From positions 24,272-88,271 of the forward strand of contig JAIMKP010000009.1 of the NCBI GenBank assembly GCA_020692355.1: a stretch of 64,000 nucleotides of DNA, read 5' to 3'. Positions 16,821-24,559 of this stretch are shown here, piece by piece. Within the stretch, counting starts at the first letter, position 1. Each line of letters opens with the position of its first letter. A program made the position numbers and the translations under genes. The notes beneath the pieces are model-generated. The model saw only the letters and a program-made list of their open reading frames with translations. It made no database searches and was not told the DNA's origin. Source of the DNA: Desulfosporosinus sp. Lineage in GTDB: Bacteria > Bacillota > Desulfitobacteriia > Desulfitobacteriales > Desulfitobacteriaceae.

Positions 16821-19235
16821 GTGACGAATGTAAGAGAGCTACCGGTGCTTCCCTTGAGGGGAATTCTCGTTTTTCCCTATATGGTCATTCACTTGGATGT
16901 TGGACGGGAACGTTCGATGGCTGCCATCGACGAAGCTATGCTAGGGGATCGCATGATCCTCTTAGCTTCACAGAAAGAGTCCGAAATTGATTCTCCGACT
17001 GCGGCGGATATGTACACAATTGGTACCATCGCAGAGATTAAACAGTTGTTAAAGTTGCCGGGTGGGACGATGCGGGTATTGGTAGAGGGGATCAGCCGGG
17101 GGAAAGTTCATGAGTTCCTCCAGGAAGAACCCTATTTTAAAGTTAGGGTTGAGGAATTCACAGAAAAGGTAAGGCCCCTTACCCCAGACATTGATGCGCT
17201 CATTCGCGGCGTCAACCATCAGTTTGAGGAGTATGCGAAACTGAGTAAAAAAGTGCCAACGGAGACGCTCGGTACGGTATTGGCTGTGGAAGAGCCCGGG
17301 CGGTTGGCTGATATTGTAGCCTCCCATTTAAATCTGAAGGTTCCGGAGAAACAGGCTATTTTGGACGCGTTGGAAGTAGACGCACGCTTGGAGCGCTTGA
17401 CTGAGCTTATTATGCGAGAGATCGAAATCCTGGAACTCGAACGACGCATCGGCCTCAGAGTACGCAAACAGATGGAGAAGGCCCAGAAAGAATATTATCT
17501 GCGCGAACAGATTAAAGCGATTCAGAAAGAGTTGGGCGACAAGGACGAACGCCAGCAGGAAGCCGATGAATACCGGGAGAAAGTCGCGAAGGCAAAGCTC
17601 TCGAAAGAAGTTGAGGAGAAGACGTTAAAGGAAATTGAGCGCCTGGAGAAAATGCCACCGGCTTCTGCTGAGGGAACCGTTGTCCGGACTTATTTAGATT
17701 GGATCTTGGTACTACCCTGGAATAAATCGACCAGGGACAAAACGGATCTGAACCGGGCGGAGGCTATTCTCAACGAGGATCATTATGGGTTGGAAAAGGT
17801 CAAGGAACGGGTCCTGGAGTTTCTGGCGATCCGCAAATTAACCCCGAAGATGAAAAGCCCGATTCTTTGCTTTGTTGGGCCTCCGGGTGTCGGCAAAACC
17901 TCGCTCGCCAAGTCCATTGCTCGGGCCTTGGATCGGAAGTTTGTCCGCATGTCCCTGGGCGGGGTGAGGGATGAAGCGGAAATTCGCGGACACCGCCGGA
18001 CTTACATTGGAGCCCTCCCTGGACGCGTGATTCAGGGGTTGAGAACCGCCGGCACGCGCAATCCGGTATTCCTTTTCGATGAGATCGATAAGATGACTTC
18101 GGATTTTCGCGGGGATCCGGCTTCAGCCCTCTTGGAAGTGCTCGATCCGGAGCAGAATAACACCTTTTCAGACCATTACTTAGAGGTCGAGTTTGACCTC
18201 TCACATACCCTTTTTATCTTGACGGCGAATTCGCTGTATACGATTCCGCGACCGCTCTTGGATCGGATGGAAGTGATCTCAATCAGCGGGTATACGGAAG
18301 ATGAGAAGGTCAATATCGCCGCACGCTACTTGGTGCCGAAACAGCTGAAAATTCATGGGTTGACTGTGGAAATCCTGCCCCTGGATCAAGAGATTCTCTT
18401 AAAGCTCGTGCAAGGGTATACACGGGAGTCGGGAGTTCGCAATTTGGAGCGGGAAGTGGCAAATCTTTGCCGCAAAGTGGCGACGCGTTGGGTTAAAAAG
18501 GAATGGGAGCCACATCCGCTGACCGCCTTGGATTTAGAGAGCCTCTTGGGAACACCACGTTATCACTTCCAGATGGTGGATATGAACCCGGAAGTGGGAG
18601 CCGCAACCGGTCTGGCTTATACGGAGGTTGGTGGTGATGTGTTGACCATCGAAGTGACACCCCTGCCGGGGAAGGGACATTTGACCCTGACTGGGAAGCT
18701 GGGAGATGTGATGAAGGAATCCGCGCAAGCCGGTTGGACGTTTGTCCGGGCGCATGCGCAGGCACTCGGGATTCCGGAGGATTTCTACGACAAAGTGGAT
18801 CTCCACATCCACGTTCCTGAAGGGGCGATTCCCAAGGATGGTCCTTCTGCCGGGATTACGATGGCTACGGCTATCGCTTCTGCCCTTTCGAAACGGGCGG
18901 TGCGCCCGGATTTAGCGATGACCGGGGAGATCACGTTGCGTGGCAATATTCTGCCCATCGGTGGGGTGAAGGAGAAAGTCCTGGCTGCTCACCGCTCGGG
19001 AATCAAAGTTGTCCTCCTACCGGAAGAGAACCGCAAAGATCTGGAGGAAATCCCGGCGAATGTTCGGGAAAAAATGGAATTCCACTTCGTCAGCCGCATG
19101 GAGGAAGTCATCTCGTTGGCGCTTTTGCCCACCGCAGATTCAGATGGCTATGGACACGCTGCCATGAGCGGTGTCTTTGCCTCCGGGGTCATCCCGGTCG
19201 CTGAACCCCTTCCAGAAGAGCATCCTATAGCGTAA
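16821..19235 (+). CDS. lon: ATP-dependent protease Lon (LonA)
   Basis: 804 residues. It has the full LonA architecture: an N-terminal substrate-binding domain (about 1-200, starting [17 protein letters not shown]), a coiled coil, the AAA+ domain with Walker A GPPGVGKT (near 353-360) and Walker [11 protein letters not shown], and the C-terminal Ser-Lys protease domain with DGPSAGI near residue 675. It degrades misfolded and regulatory proteins in the cytoplasm. The GTG start at 16821 has GGGGGG upstream. It is followed closely by engB, the common Firmicutes arrangement. Confidence 0.96.
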   Translation: MTNVRELPVLPLRGILVFPYMVIHLDVGRERSMAAIDEAMLGDRMILLASQKESEIDSPTAADMYTIGTIAEIKQLLKLPGGTMRVLVEGISRGKVHEFLQEEPYFKVRVEEFTEKVRPLTPDIDALIRGVNHQFEEYAKLSKKVPTETLGTVLAVEEPGRLADIVASHLNLKVPEKQAILDALEVDARLERLTELIMREIEILELERRIGLRVRKQMEKAQKEYYLREQIKAIQKELGDKDERQQEADEYREKVAKAKLSKEVEEKTLKEIERLEKMPPASAEGTVVRTYLDWILVLPWNKSTRDKTDLNRAEAILNEDHYGLEKVKERVLEFLAIRKLTPKMKSPILCFVGPPGVGKTSLAKSIARALDRKFVRMSLGGVRDEAEIRGHRRTYIGALPGRVIQGLRTAGTRNPVFLFDEIDKMTSDFRGDPASALLEVLDPEQNNTFSDHYLEVEFDLSHTLFILTANSLYTIPRPLLDRMEVISISGYTEDEKVNIAARYLVPKQLKIHGLTVEILPLDQEILLKLVQGYTRESGVRNLEREVANLCRKVATRWVKKEWEPHPLTALDLESLLGTPRYHFQMVDMNPEVGAATGLAYTEVGGDVLTIEVTPLPGKGHLTLTGKLGDVMKESAQAGWTFVRAHAQALGIPEDFYDKVDLHIHVPEGAIPKDGPSAGITMATAIASALSKRAVRPDLAMTGEITLRGNILPIGGVKEKVLAAHRSGIKVVLLPEENRKDLEEIPANVREKMEFHFVSRMEEVISLALLPTADSDGYGHAAMSGVFASGVIPVAEPLPEEHPIA

Positions 19236-19307
19236 CAGAAGTCGGAGGTCAGAAGTCGGATGCTTAGGCAGGGCTTCGAAGGCATAATTCCGTTTGAAGA
19301 GGTATCT

Positions 19308-19898
19308 ATGATTATTCGTAACGCAGAATACGTCTGTTCGGCCGTAAAACCTGAGCAATATCCAGCCGATGGTTTGCCTGAGATTGCCATGGCCGGACGC
19401 TCTAATGTCGGCAAGTCATCACTGATCAACCGTTTCTTGGGGCGCAAGAATCTGGCCAGGACGGGCAATGCCCCAGGCAAAACACAGACTCTGAATTTTT
19501 ACCGGATCAACTCAGCCTGGTATTTCGTGGATCTACCGGGTTACGGATACGCCAAGGTCTCCTATGACGTTAAATCTCAATGGGGACCGATGATGGAGCG
19601 ATATTTTAAAGAGCGGGAGCATCTCCTGGCCGTAATCCAGATCGTAGACATCCGGCACGCCCCGAGCTTAGAAGACGTTTCGATGCATGATTGGTTGCGA
19701 AGCCGGGGAGTCCCCGTCCTTGTGGTCGCGACGAAGGCAGATAAGATCGCCCGAGGCAAGTGGTCAAAACAGCTAAGCATCGTTGCCGCAAGCCTGGGCA
19801 TTCTGGACTGGCACCTTATCCTTCCCTTTTCCGCTGAATCCGGCGTCGGGGTCGAAGAACTCCATATTGCGATTGAAGACATCCTAAGCCTAAGCTGA
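19308..19898 (+). CDS. engB: Ribosome-biogenesis GTPase EngB/YsxC
   Basis: About 196 residues from ATG 19308, the usual length; the frame extends upstream to 19260 but GAAGAGG supports 19308. GTPase motifs are G1 GRSNVGKSS, G3 DLPGYGYAK and G4 TKADK. EngB is an essential GTPase acting in late 50S assembly. It is the last gene of the tig-clpX-lonB-lon-engB cluster. Confidence 0.95.
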   Translation: MIIRNAEYVCSAVKPEQYPADGLPEIAMAGRSNVGKSSLINRFLGRKNLARTGNAPGKTQTLNFYRINSAWYFVDLPGYGYAKVSYDVKSQWGPMMERYFKEREHLLAVIQIVDIRHAPSLEDVSMHDWLRSRGVPVLVVATKADKIARGKWSKQLSIVAASLGILDWHLILPFSAESGVGVEELHIAIEDILSLS

Positions 19899-19913
19899 CT
19901 AGGAGACAGGGGG

Positions 19914-20012
19914 TAAGACAAGGGGGACGGTTCGTGGTGTCTGGGTAATAAGGTAAGACAAGGGGGACGGTTCTTGGTGTCTGTAAGACAAAGAGAACCG
20001 TCCCCTCTGTCT
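19914..20012. repeat. Three GAACCGTCCCC-type repeats
   Basis: Three approximately 29-bp units lie end to end (19914-19942, 19954-19982, 19984-20012). The first two read TAAGACAAGGGGGACGGTTC and then end in GGTGTCT; the third is inverted in its middle (AAGAGAACCGTCCCC). Units of the same family occur at 57265 and 57862. Such dispersed units are often linked to REP-associated (Y1-type) transposases; none is encoded here. Confidence 0.75.
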
Positions 20013-20154
20013 CAGCGAACTTGTCCAGGTCCCGTCCTGATTTAAAGCCAAACTGCCCGCTCAGCTCCATGGGAACGGTTACAGGTAGCACGGACACGGA
20101 AAACACGCCACTTTTTTCAATATACTCATGGGTCAAGTTCTTTTTATTGATATG
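20002..20154 (-). pseudogene. Flavin-reductase-domain remnant
   Basis: On the minus strand this 51-codon stretch reads NKKNLTHEYIEKSGVFSVSV, then VPMELSGQFGFKSGRDLDKF. This matches the early part of flavin-reductase-like FMN-binding domains (flavoredoxin, high-molecular-weight rubredoxin). Its 5' side is replaced by truncated repeat copy E and its 3' side by the GAACCGTCCCC repeats. There is no start codon of its own, so it is a gene fragment. Confidence 0.65.
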
Positions 20155-20290
20155 AGCGAAACCCATCCTCAGCCGTGAGGTCATCCTTTGACAGTTGGCG
20201 GTTTCGGCGTTAGTGTCCACAGGACACTAACGTCACTGGAGGCTTTCGTCACCGAAGTCTCGATGTTCAGCTTTAGCTGAACGAGTTCAC
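20155..20290 (-). mobile_element. Structured 254-bp repeat family, copy E (truncated)
   Basis: On the minus strand this copy begins GTGAACTCGTTCAGC and follows the family consensus, including the 11-bp CGTTAGTGTCC stem, as far as GGGTTTCGC. There it stops and flavin-reductase coding sequence begins. The right half with the ACTCCCACTT hairpin is missing. The following stretch to 20439 holds no gene. Confidence 0.75.
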
Positions 20291-20439
20291 TATGCCGAGA
20301 TTCCTGCTCAATTACCGATATCTTTCTAAGTGTTCAAATAGCCCCTTGGGGAAAGGATGCACGAGGGTCTGATTCGCCCCCTCAGCGAATAAGATTTCAT
20401 GAGTATACATGAGTTGGCAAAGGGGAGAAGGAGACGGAT

Positions 20440-21438
20440 TTGGGGAATTATGCCTTGTTGGTGCTCAGTCTGGGGATCATCCTGATTGGGGCGGAAGGAT
20501 TTACGAATGCCATCGAGTGGCTGGGCAAAAAGCTCGATTTAGGGGCCGGAGCGGTCGGGAGTATTCTGGCGGCGGTCGGGACGGCGCTGCCAGAGACGAT
20601 GGTTCCGATCCTTGCTTTCGTGAACAGCACTTGGGAGGGGAACATGACGCAAGAGGTGGGCATCGGAGCCATTCTGGGCGCCCCCTTTATGCTGGCGACC
20701 TTGGCCTTTTTTATCTCCGGCCTGGCCGTTTTGTTTTTTAGGAGAGAAAATAGCCCGTTGAAAATCGACGCGCGCGTGGTCAAACGGGACTTAGGTTTTT
20801 TCCTTTTAGTTTACAGTGTAGCAGTTCTGGCTTCCTTCTTGCCCGAACCGCTCAAAAAGGGTGCTGCCTTGGTGCTGGTAGCCAGTTATTTAGGGTATGT
20901 CGTGGGCACGGTACGCTCGAGCCAGGGGCGGGATCACGGCAAGATCACGCCTCTTTATCTGGCCAGAGGGGTTTATAAACCATCTCTGAGCCTGGTTTTG
21001 GCTCAAGTCGCCTTAGCACTAATCATCATTGTCTGGGGGGCGCAGGGGTTTGTGCATGCGGTCGAGACGGTCGCTTTGGCGAAAGGGATACCGGTATTTG
21101 TCCTCTCCCTGATCATTACGCCGATTGCGACCGAACTTCCGGAGAAATTCAACAGCGTCTTATGGCTGCGCCAGGGGAAAGATACGCTGGCGCTGGGGAA
21201 TATCAGTGGGGCGATGGTATTTCAAAGTTCCGTGATTCCGGCATTGGGCATCATGTTGACCCCTTGGAAACTGGAATCCTTGGCCTTGTGGAGTGCCGTA
21301 CTGGCGCTGGGGGCTGCTTGGGTCCCCTATTATTCTTTGCGGCGGTGGGGCAGGATTTTGCCTTCTTCCCTGCTGTTGGGGGGGGGGTTCTACCTTGTCT
21401 TTATTTGGATCGTGCTAAGGGGTCCGATCCTCCATTAA
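20440..21438 (+). CDS. Sodium/calcium exchanger (CaCA) family membrane protein
   Basis: 332 residues with about 10 membrane segments in two homologous halves. The ion-binding motif of the family appears as GTALPETMVP in the first half and TPIATELPEKF in the second. It would exchange Ca2+ or another cation for Na+ or H+ across the cytoplasmic membrane. The TTG start at 20440 is supported by GAAGGAGA. A run of 10 G lies in the codons for LLLGGGF near the C-terminus. Its 3' end overlaps the convergent EamA gene by 38 bp. Confidence 0.85.
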   Translation: MGNYALLVLSLGIILIGAEGFTNAIEWLGKKLDLGAGAVGSILAAVGTALPETMVPILAFVNSTWEGNMTQEVGIGAILGAPFMLATLAFFISGLAVLFFRRENSPLKIDARVVKRDLGFFLLVYSVAVLASFLPEPLKKGAALVLVASYLGYVVGTVRSSQGRDHGKITPLYLARGVYKPSLSLVLAQVALALIIIVWGAQGFVHAVETVALAKGIPVFVLSLIITPIATELPEKFNSVLWLRQGKDTLALGNISGAMVFQSSVIPALGIMLTPWKLESLALWSAVLALGAAWVPYYSLRRWGRILPSSLLLGGGFYLVFIWIVLRGPILH

Positions 21439-22294
21439 ACTCGGCAACCAGCATGCCCGTAAGGACGAGGGCTGCCCCGAGCAGGCCGCGCGGGGTGAGG
21501 ATTTCGCCAGCCAGGAAGAAGGCGAAAATGGCGGAAAAGACCGGTTCACTGGCAAAAATGAGGGCGGTATGGGACGGGGAGGTAAATTGCTGCATCTTTG
21601 TTTGGATAAAGAAGGCGAGGGACGTAGCGGGTATGGCCGTGAGCATTAGGCCCAGCCAGACGTTGGCTGTAAAATGCATCGAGCTCTGGGGAACGATAAG
21701 ACTGAAAAGGCCGCTGAGAAGCGAGACCGAGAGAATTTGCGCAGCGGCCAGGATCGCTGCATCCGCTTCGGGGGCGTAGCGCCCGACCAGATAAATATGT
21801 AAAGCAAAGCTGATCGCGCAGAGGAGCACCAGGAGATCCCCTTGGTTGAGCCGAAAGTCCTCGCTCAGCGAGAGCAGGGCCAGGCCGATGGTCGCACTTA
21901 AAATCCCTATCAGGAGGGGAGGGCGGGGTAGTGTTCGTGTGGTGATCGCGACGAGGGCAGGGACAAGCACGACAGAGAGCCCGGTGATAAATCCGGCATT
22001 TGAGGCAGTGGTATATTGGAGGCCGATGGTCTGCCAGGCATAGCCAGAAAAGAGAAAAACCCCGATGCCCAGCCCTTTGATCACGGTTTTAAGATCGATT
22101 TTTTTGTGGTTCAGGATAATGAAGGGCAATAAGCTGAGAAAAGCTAAGGCGAAACGAATGGCCAGGAAAGGAAAGGGCGGCAGATCGGCGATAGCCCATT
22201 TAACGACGACGAAGGTGGCTCCCCAAACCAAAGTTACTAAGAGTAGGGAAAAATCCGCCCCTAAGCGGGATACCCTTTGCTTCATGAATATCAC
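21401..22294 (-). CDS. EamA/DMT-family transporter
   Basis: 297 residues with about 10 hydrophobic segments in two EamA repeats. The first begins LVTLVWGATFVVVKWAI and the second is marked by FASEPVFSAIFAFFLAGE, the usual signature near helix 9. The family exports metabolites such as amino acids; this member's substrate is unknown. The gene reads toward the antiporter and overlaps its end by 38 bp. The spacer upstream of its start carries two structured repeats. Confidence 0.87.
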   Translation of the reverse strand: MIFMKQRVSRLGADFSLLLVTLVWGATFVVVKWAIADLPPFPFLAIRFALAFLSLLPFIILNHKKIDLKTVIKGLGIGVFLFSGYAWQTIGLQYTTASNAGFITGLSVVLVPALVAITTRTLPRPPLLIGILSATIGLALLSLSEDFRLNQGDLLVLLCAISFALHIYLVGRYAPEADAAILAAAQILSVSLLSGLFSLIVPQSSMHFTANVWLGLMLTAIPATSLAFFIQTKMQQFTSPSHTALIFASEPVFSAIFAFFLAGEILTPRGLLGAALVLTGMLVAEFNGGSDPLARSK

Positions 22295-22321
22295 TCCTCA
22301 TCCCTCGGTCTTGGTTCTACC

Positions 22322-22460
22322 GGTCAGAAAGCATTCCTTTGTGGTGGCATAAGTGCAACCTCGGCTTCCGACGGCCAAGGATGGCCTAGTGTCGCTGAAG
22401 CCATGGATGGCGTGAAGCGACTGCCGTCGCCAAGGGCTTGGCACAAGCCGGGTTTTTTTT
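22322..22460 (+). repeat. AnGGA-hairpin element P2
   Basis: About 139 bp, nearly identical to P3 at 22525. The outer stem is AACCTCGGCTT with AAGCCGGGTT. Inside are GGCC-AAGGAT-GGCC (22373-22386), an arm GTCGCT...AGCGAC holding GCC-ATGGAT-GGC, and a further GCC-rich hairpin. The right side of the outer stem runs into eight T residues, as in a terminated small RNA. Hexaloops AAGGAT and ATGGAT fit the AnGGA consensus bound by CsrA/RsmA; no csrA gene is in the window. Confidence 0.7.
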
Positions 22461-22481
22461 ATCTCTTTATGTACGAAGTGA

Positions 22482-22520
22482 AAAAAGGCCGCTGCGCCTA
22501 AAAACGCAACGGCTTTTTTG
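22482..22520. terminator. Bidirectional terminator between P2 and P3
   Basis: AAAAAAGGCCGCTGCG pairs with CGCAACGGCTTTTTT around a short A-rich loop. The stem has A-runs on one side and T-runs on the other, so it would work in both directions. Confidence 0.7.
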
Positions 22521-22524
22521 CACC

Positions 22525-22662
22525 AGTCAGAAAGTAATCTTTGTGGTGGCATAAGTACAACCTCGGCTTCCGACGGCCAAGGATGGCCTAGTGTCGCTGA
22601 AGCCATGGATGGCGTGAAGCGACCGCCGTCGCCAAAGGCTTGGCACAAGCCGAGGTTTCTTT
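22525..22662 (+). repeat. AnGGA-hairpin element P3
   Basis: About 138 bp. A perfect 11-bp outer stem AACCTCGGCTT (22559-22569) and AAGCCGAGGTT (22647-22657) encloses three hairpins: GGCC-AAGGAT-GGCC (22575-22588), GTCGCT (22593-22598) with AGCGAC (22618-22623) around GCC-ATGGAT-GGC, and GCCAA-AGGC-TTGGC (22631-22644). A CGACGGC/GCCGTCG pairing could compete with the first. The differences from P2 are mostly outside the two GGA hairpins. TTTCTTT follows the outer stem. Confidence 0.7.
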
Positions 22663-22781
22663 ACCGACCAGAGTATCTCCAACCGTACTGCAGTCAAAGC
22701 TAACCACTTAATCCTTAGTATACCGAAAAGTTAAAGGTTTGCAAGGGGTTTCGGGATCCTCAGGGTTGACCCTCCATGTGC

Positions 22782-23492
22782 TTAACCCGCTCCTCCTTCT
22801 TCAGGTGGCCCTGATGGAACCGGTGGCTCAGGCACGGGCATGGGCATGGTCAGGGGTTCACAGCAAAACTGGTTCTTCGCATCGAGAAAACAGTGGTAAT
22901 GCCGGTCTTCATCGGCAGCTATTTGGGTCAGAAACGCTTGGATTTCAGGGAGCGGGATTTTCTGAGCGAGTTCCAGATATTCCTGGCAGGCTTTGGCTTC
23001 ACCCTCCATGTTCATGTCGAGCATAGCACAGAGATCAGGGATGTAATTGAGAAACTTGGAACGCCAATCGACCCAGTGCCCACTCCGGAAAGAACCATAA
23101 CGAGGATCCACTCCAAGGTGGCGCAGGGCTCGGCCCAGCTGATCGAGGTGGTTGAGTTCATCAAACGCAATCGGACGCAGCAAGGCATCGAATTCAGGAC
23201 GGTCTAGGACGACAGCTTGATAAAGATAGGTTGTGACGGCAGATAACTCCGAGTCCTTCCCGGCATAAGCCTCAAACAGCCATGCAGCATAAGTAAAATA
23301 CGGTTCGGGAATTTCCACGGGTCCCGGTTCAACCCTATCCGGCCCTGGAATGAGTAGGATTTGCCCCGGATAAATCCGCTCCGGGTGCTGGAGCTGGTTT
23401 AGTTGGATGATCGCAGCCATACTGACACCATGAGCTTTGGCGATTTTATAGACACTGTCCCCGGGCTGTACAACATGACGTTCGTAATCCAC
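22782..23492 (-). CDS. LysM-domain protein with ferritin-like helical domain
   Basis: 236 residues. An N-terminal LysM domain (about 4-49, HVVQPGDSVYKIAKAHGV) is followed after a Pro/Glu linker by a mostly helical region (about 70-215). This region has paired acidic/His motifs (FDELNHLDQLGRAL, MEGEAKACQEYLEL, DEDRHYHCFLDA) resembling ferritin-like di-metal proteins such as the CotJC/Mn-catalase group. No signal peptide is seen; in Firmicutes such LysM fusions are often spore-coat or exosporium proteins. The GTG start is supported by AAAGGGGGAAA. The function is unproven, and the metal site is inferred from the spacing of Glu and His. Confidence 0.6.
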   Translation of the reverse strand: MDYERHVVQPGDSVYKIAKAHGVSMAAIIQLNQLQHPERIYPGQILLIPGPDRVEPGPVEIPEPYFTYAAWLFEAYAGKDSELSAVTTYLYQAVVLDRPEFDALLRPIAFDELNHLDQLGRALRHLGVDPRYGSFRSGHWVDWRSKFLNYIPDLCAMLDMNMEGEAKACQEYLELAQKIPLPEIQAFLTQIAADEDRHYHCFLDAKNQFCCEPLTMPMPVPEPPVPSGPPEEGGAG

Positions 23493-23654
23493 GAAGTTTC
23501 CCCCTTTCAGGAATGTTTTCGATCTACTATATTCTCAGAGGTAACCGGGGGCGAATGGATAATTATGTATGAAACGGACAACTCCTGCGTAAATATGTAC
23601 CAGAAATACAGTGTCTGGGAAAAATCCGAGTGTATTAGGAGGAGGCAGAGCGAA

Positions 23655-24374
23655 ATGGGTACAGCCGTTTTACGGGGAGTGAGTGCCGGTCTTTTGGTGA
23701 CCGTGTTGACCCTCATGGGCGGCATGATCTGGACAGCGATGGGAATGGGTGGAGTGAGTGCAACGACCATTGTGGATATTGGACTTTTTTTGAGCTGTGT
23801 TGTTGGTGGATATCGAACCGGAAAGGAAAGCCAAACCTGGGTTCTGGGTGGTGTAACAGGGGCTCTTTATGTGGGAGTCGCGGCGCTGCTTTTGGCGTTG
23901 TTCCTCCCGCTTCGGACGGCTGGGGTATTGCAGGTTATCCTAGAAGGGACTGTTCTAGGGTTAATCGCGGGAGCTATTGGGGCAGGCGGCCGTGTGGGGC
24001 GTGGTTTTAGCCGGCCCCCAGGGATTTCCCGGAGGTCGGGCTATCACGCTTACACTGGCGAGGACAGAGTGGAATGGCATGCTCCGGAAACGGAGGAACA
24101 CAGCCCGGAAGCCTGGGAATCTACGTTTCAAGAAGAGCCTATGCATGATCACCGCCCGTCCAGGATGCAGGAACGGAACTCAGAGCTTTCAGACTGGGAC
24201 AAGTTAAGTAGCTACGTCCACAAGGAAGACGACTATGAGCAGGAATTCAGGGGTGAAAGAGAGAAGGTTGGAACCCAGCGCGGTAAAGAGGAATTCTTGA
24301 ACCGGGAAGAACGGAAAGTTGTCGGGTATGAAAGGCGTTCCCCGTGGTGGGAGGAGGATGTCGGGAAAGGATGA
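23655..24374 (+). CDS. TIGR04086/DUF3792-type membrane protein with hydrophilic tail
   Basis: 239 residues from ATG 23655, which has AGGAGGAGG just before it (the frame opens earlier at 23403, but that part overlaps the divergent gene). Four membrane segments occupy about residues 5-118 with small-residue-rich loops (GGVTGALYVGVAALL, GLIAGAIGAGGRVG), as in the TIGR04086 family found in spore-forming Firmicutes. The remaining ~115 residues are very polar, rich in Glu, Arg and Trp, and are not part of the usual family length. The function is unknown. Confidence 0.6.
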   Translation: MGTAVLRGVSAGLLVTVLTLMGGMIWTAMGMGGVSATTIVDIGLFLSCVVGGYRTGKESQTWVLGGVTGALYVGVAALLLALFLPLRTAGVLQVILEGTVLGLIAGAIGAGGRVGRGFSRPPGISRRSGYHAYTGEDRVEWHAPETEEHSPEAWESTFQEEPMHDHRPSRMQERNSELSDWDKLSSYVHKEDDYEQEFRGEREKVGTQRGKEEFLNREERKVVGYERRSPWWEEDVGKG

Positions 24375-24460
24375 AACATACGAAACTGTTAGGGAATATA
24401 CGGTTAGAAACCTTATTCTATCCGGTCAAGCAAGAATTCCGGCTGTTCACTGCGATTTTC

Positions 24461-24489
24461 TTAACAAATAGCGCCTCTGGGCTTATAGT
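24461..24489 (+). promoter_or_regulatory. Sigma-A promoter of the sigma-54 activator gene
   Basis: TTAACA (24461-24466), a 17-bp spacer and TATAGT (24484-24489), about 70 bp before the coding region. Confidence 0.6.
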
Positions 24490-24559
24490 AAAATTGTTAT
24501 TTTATGGGTTTGAGGGTGCTCCATAGGCCTACTGCGTTTGCAGGTAGTTTCCGGGAAGG

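Noticed and set aside
22277..22703. Two similar plus-strand ORFs over P2 and P3
   Set aside because: The similarity comes from the duplicated structured elements; the frames follow stems and loops and have no start signals.
24344..24526. Short ORF between the TIGR04086 gene and the sigma-54 activator
   Set aside because: It overlaps the end of the first gene and the promoter of the second, and has no ribosome-binding site.
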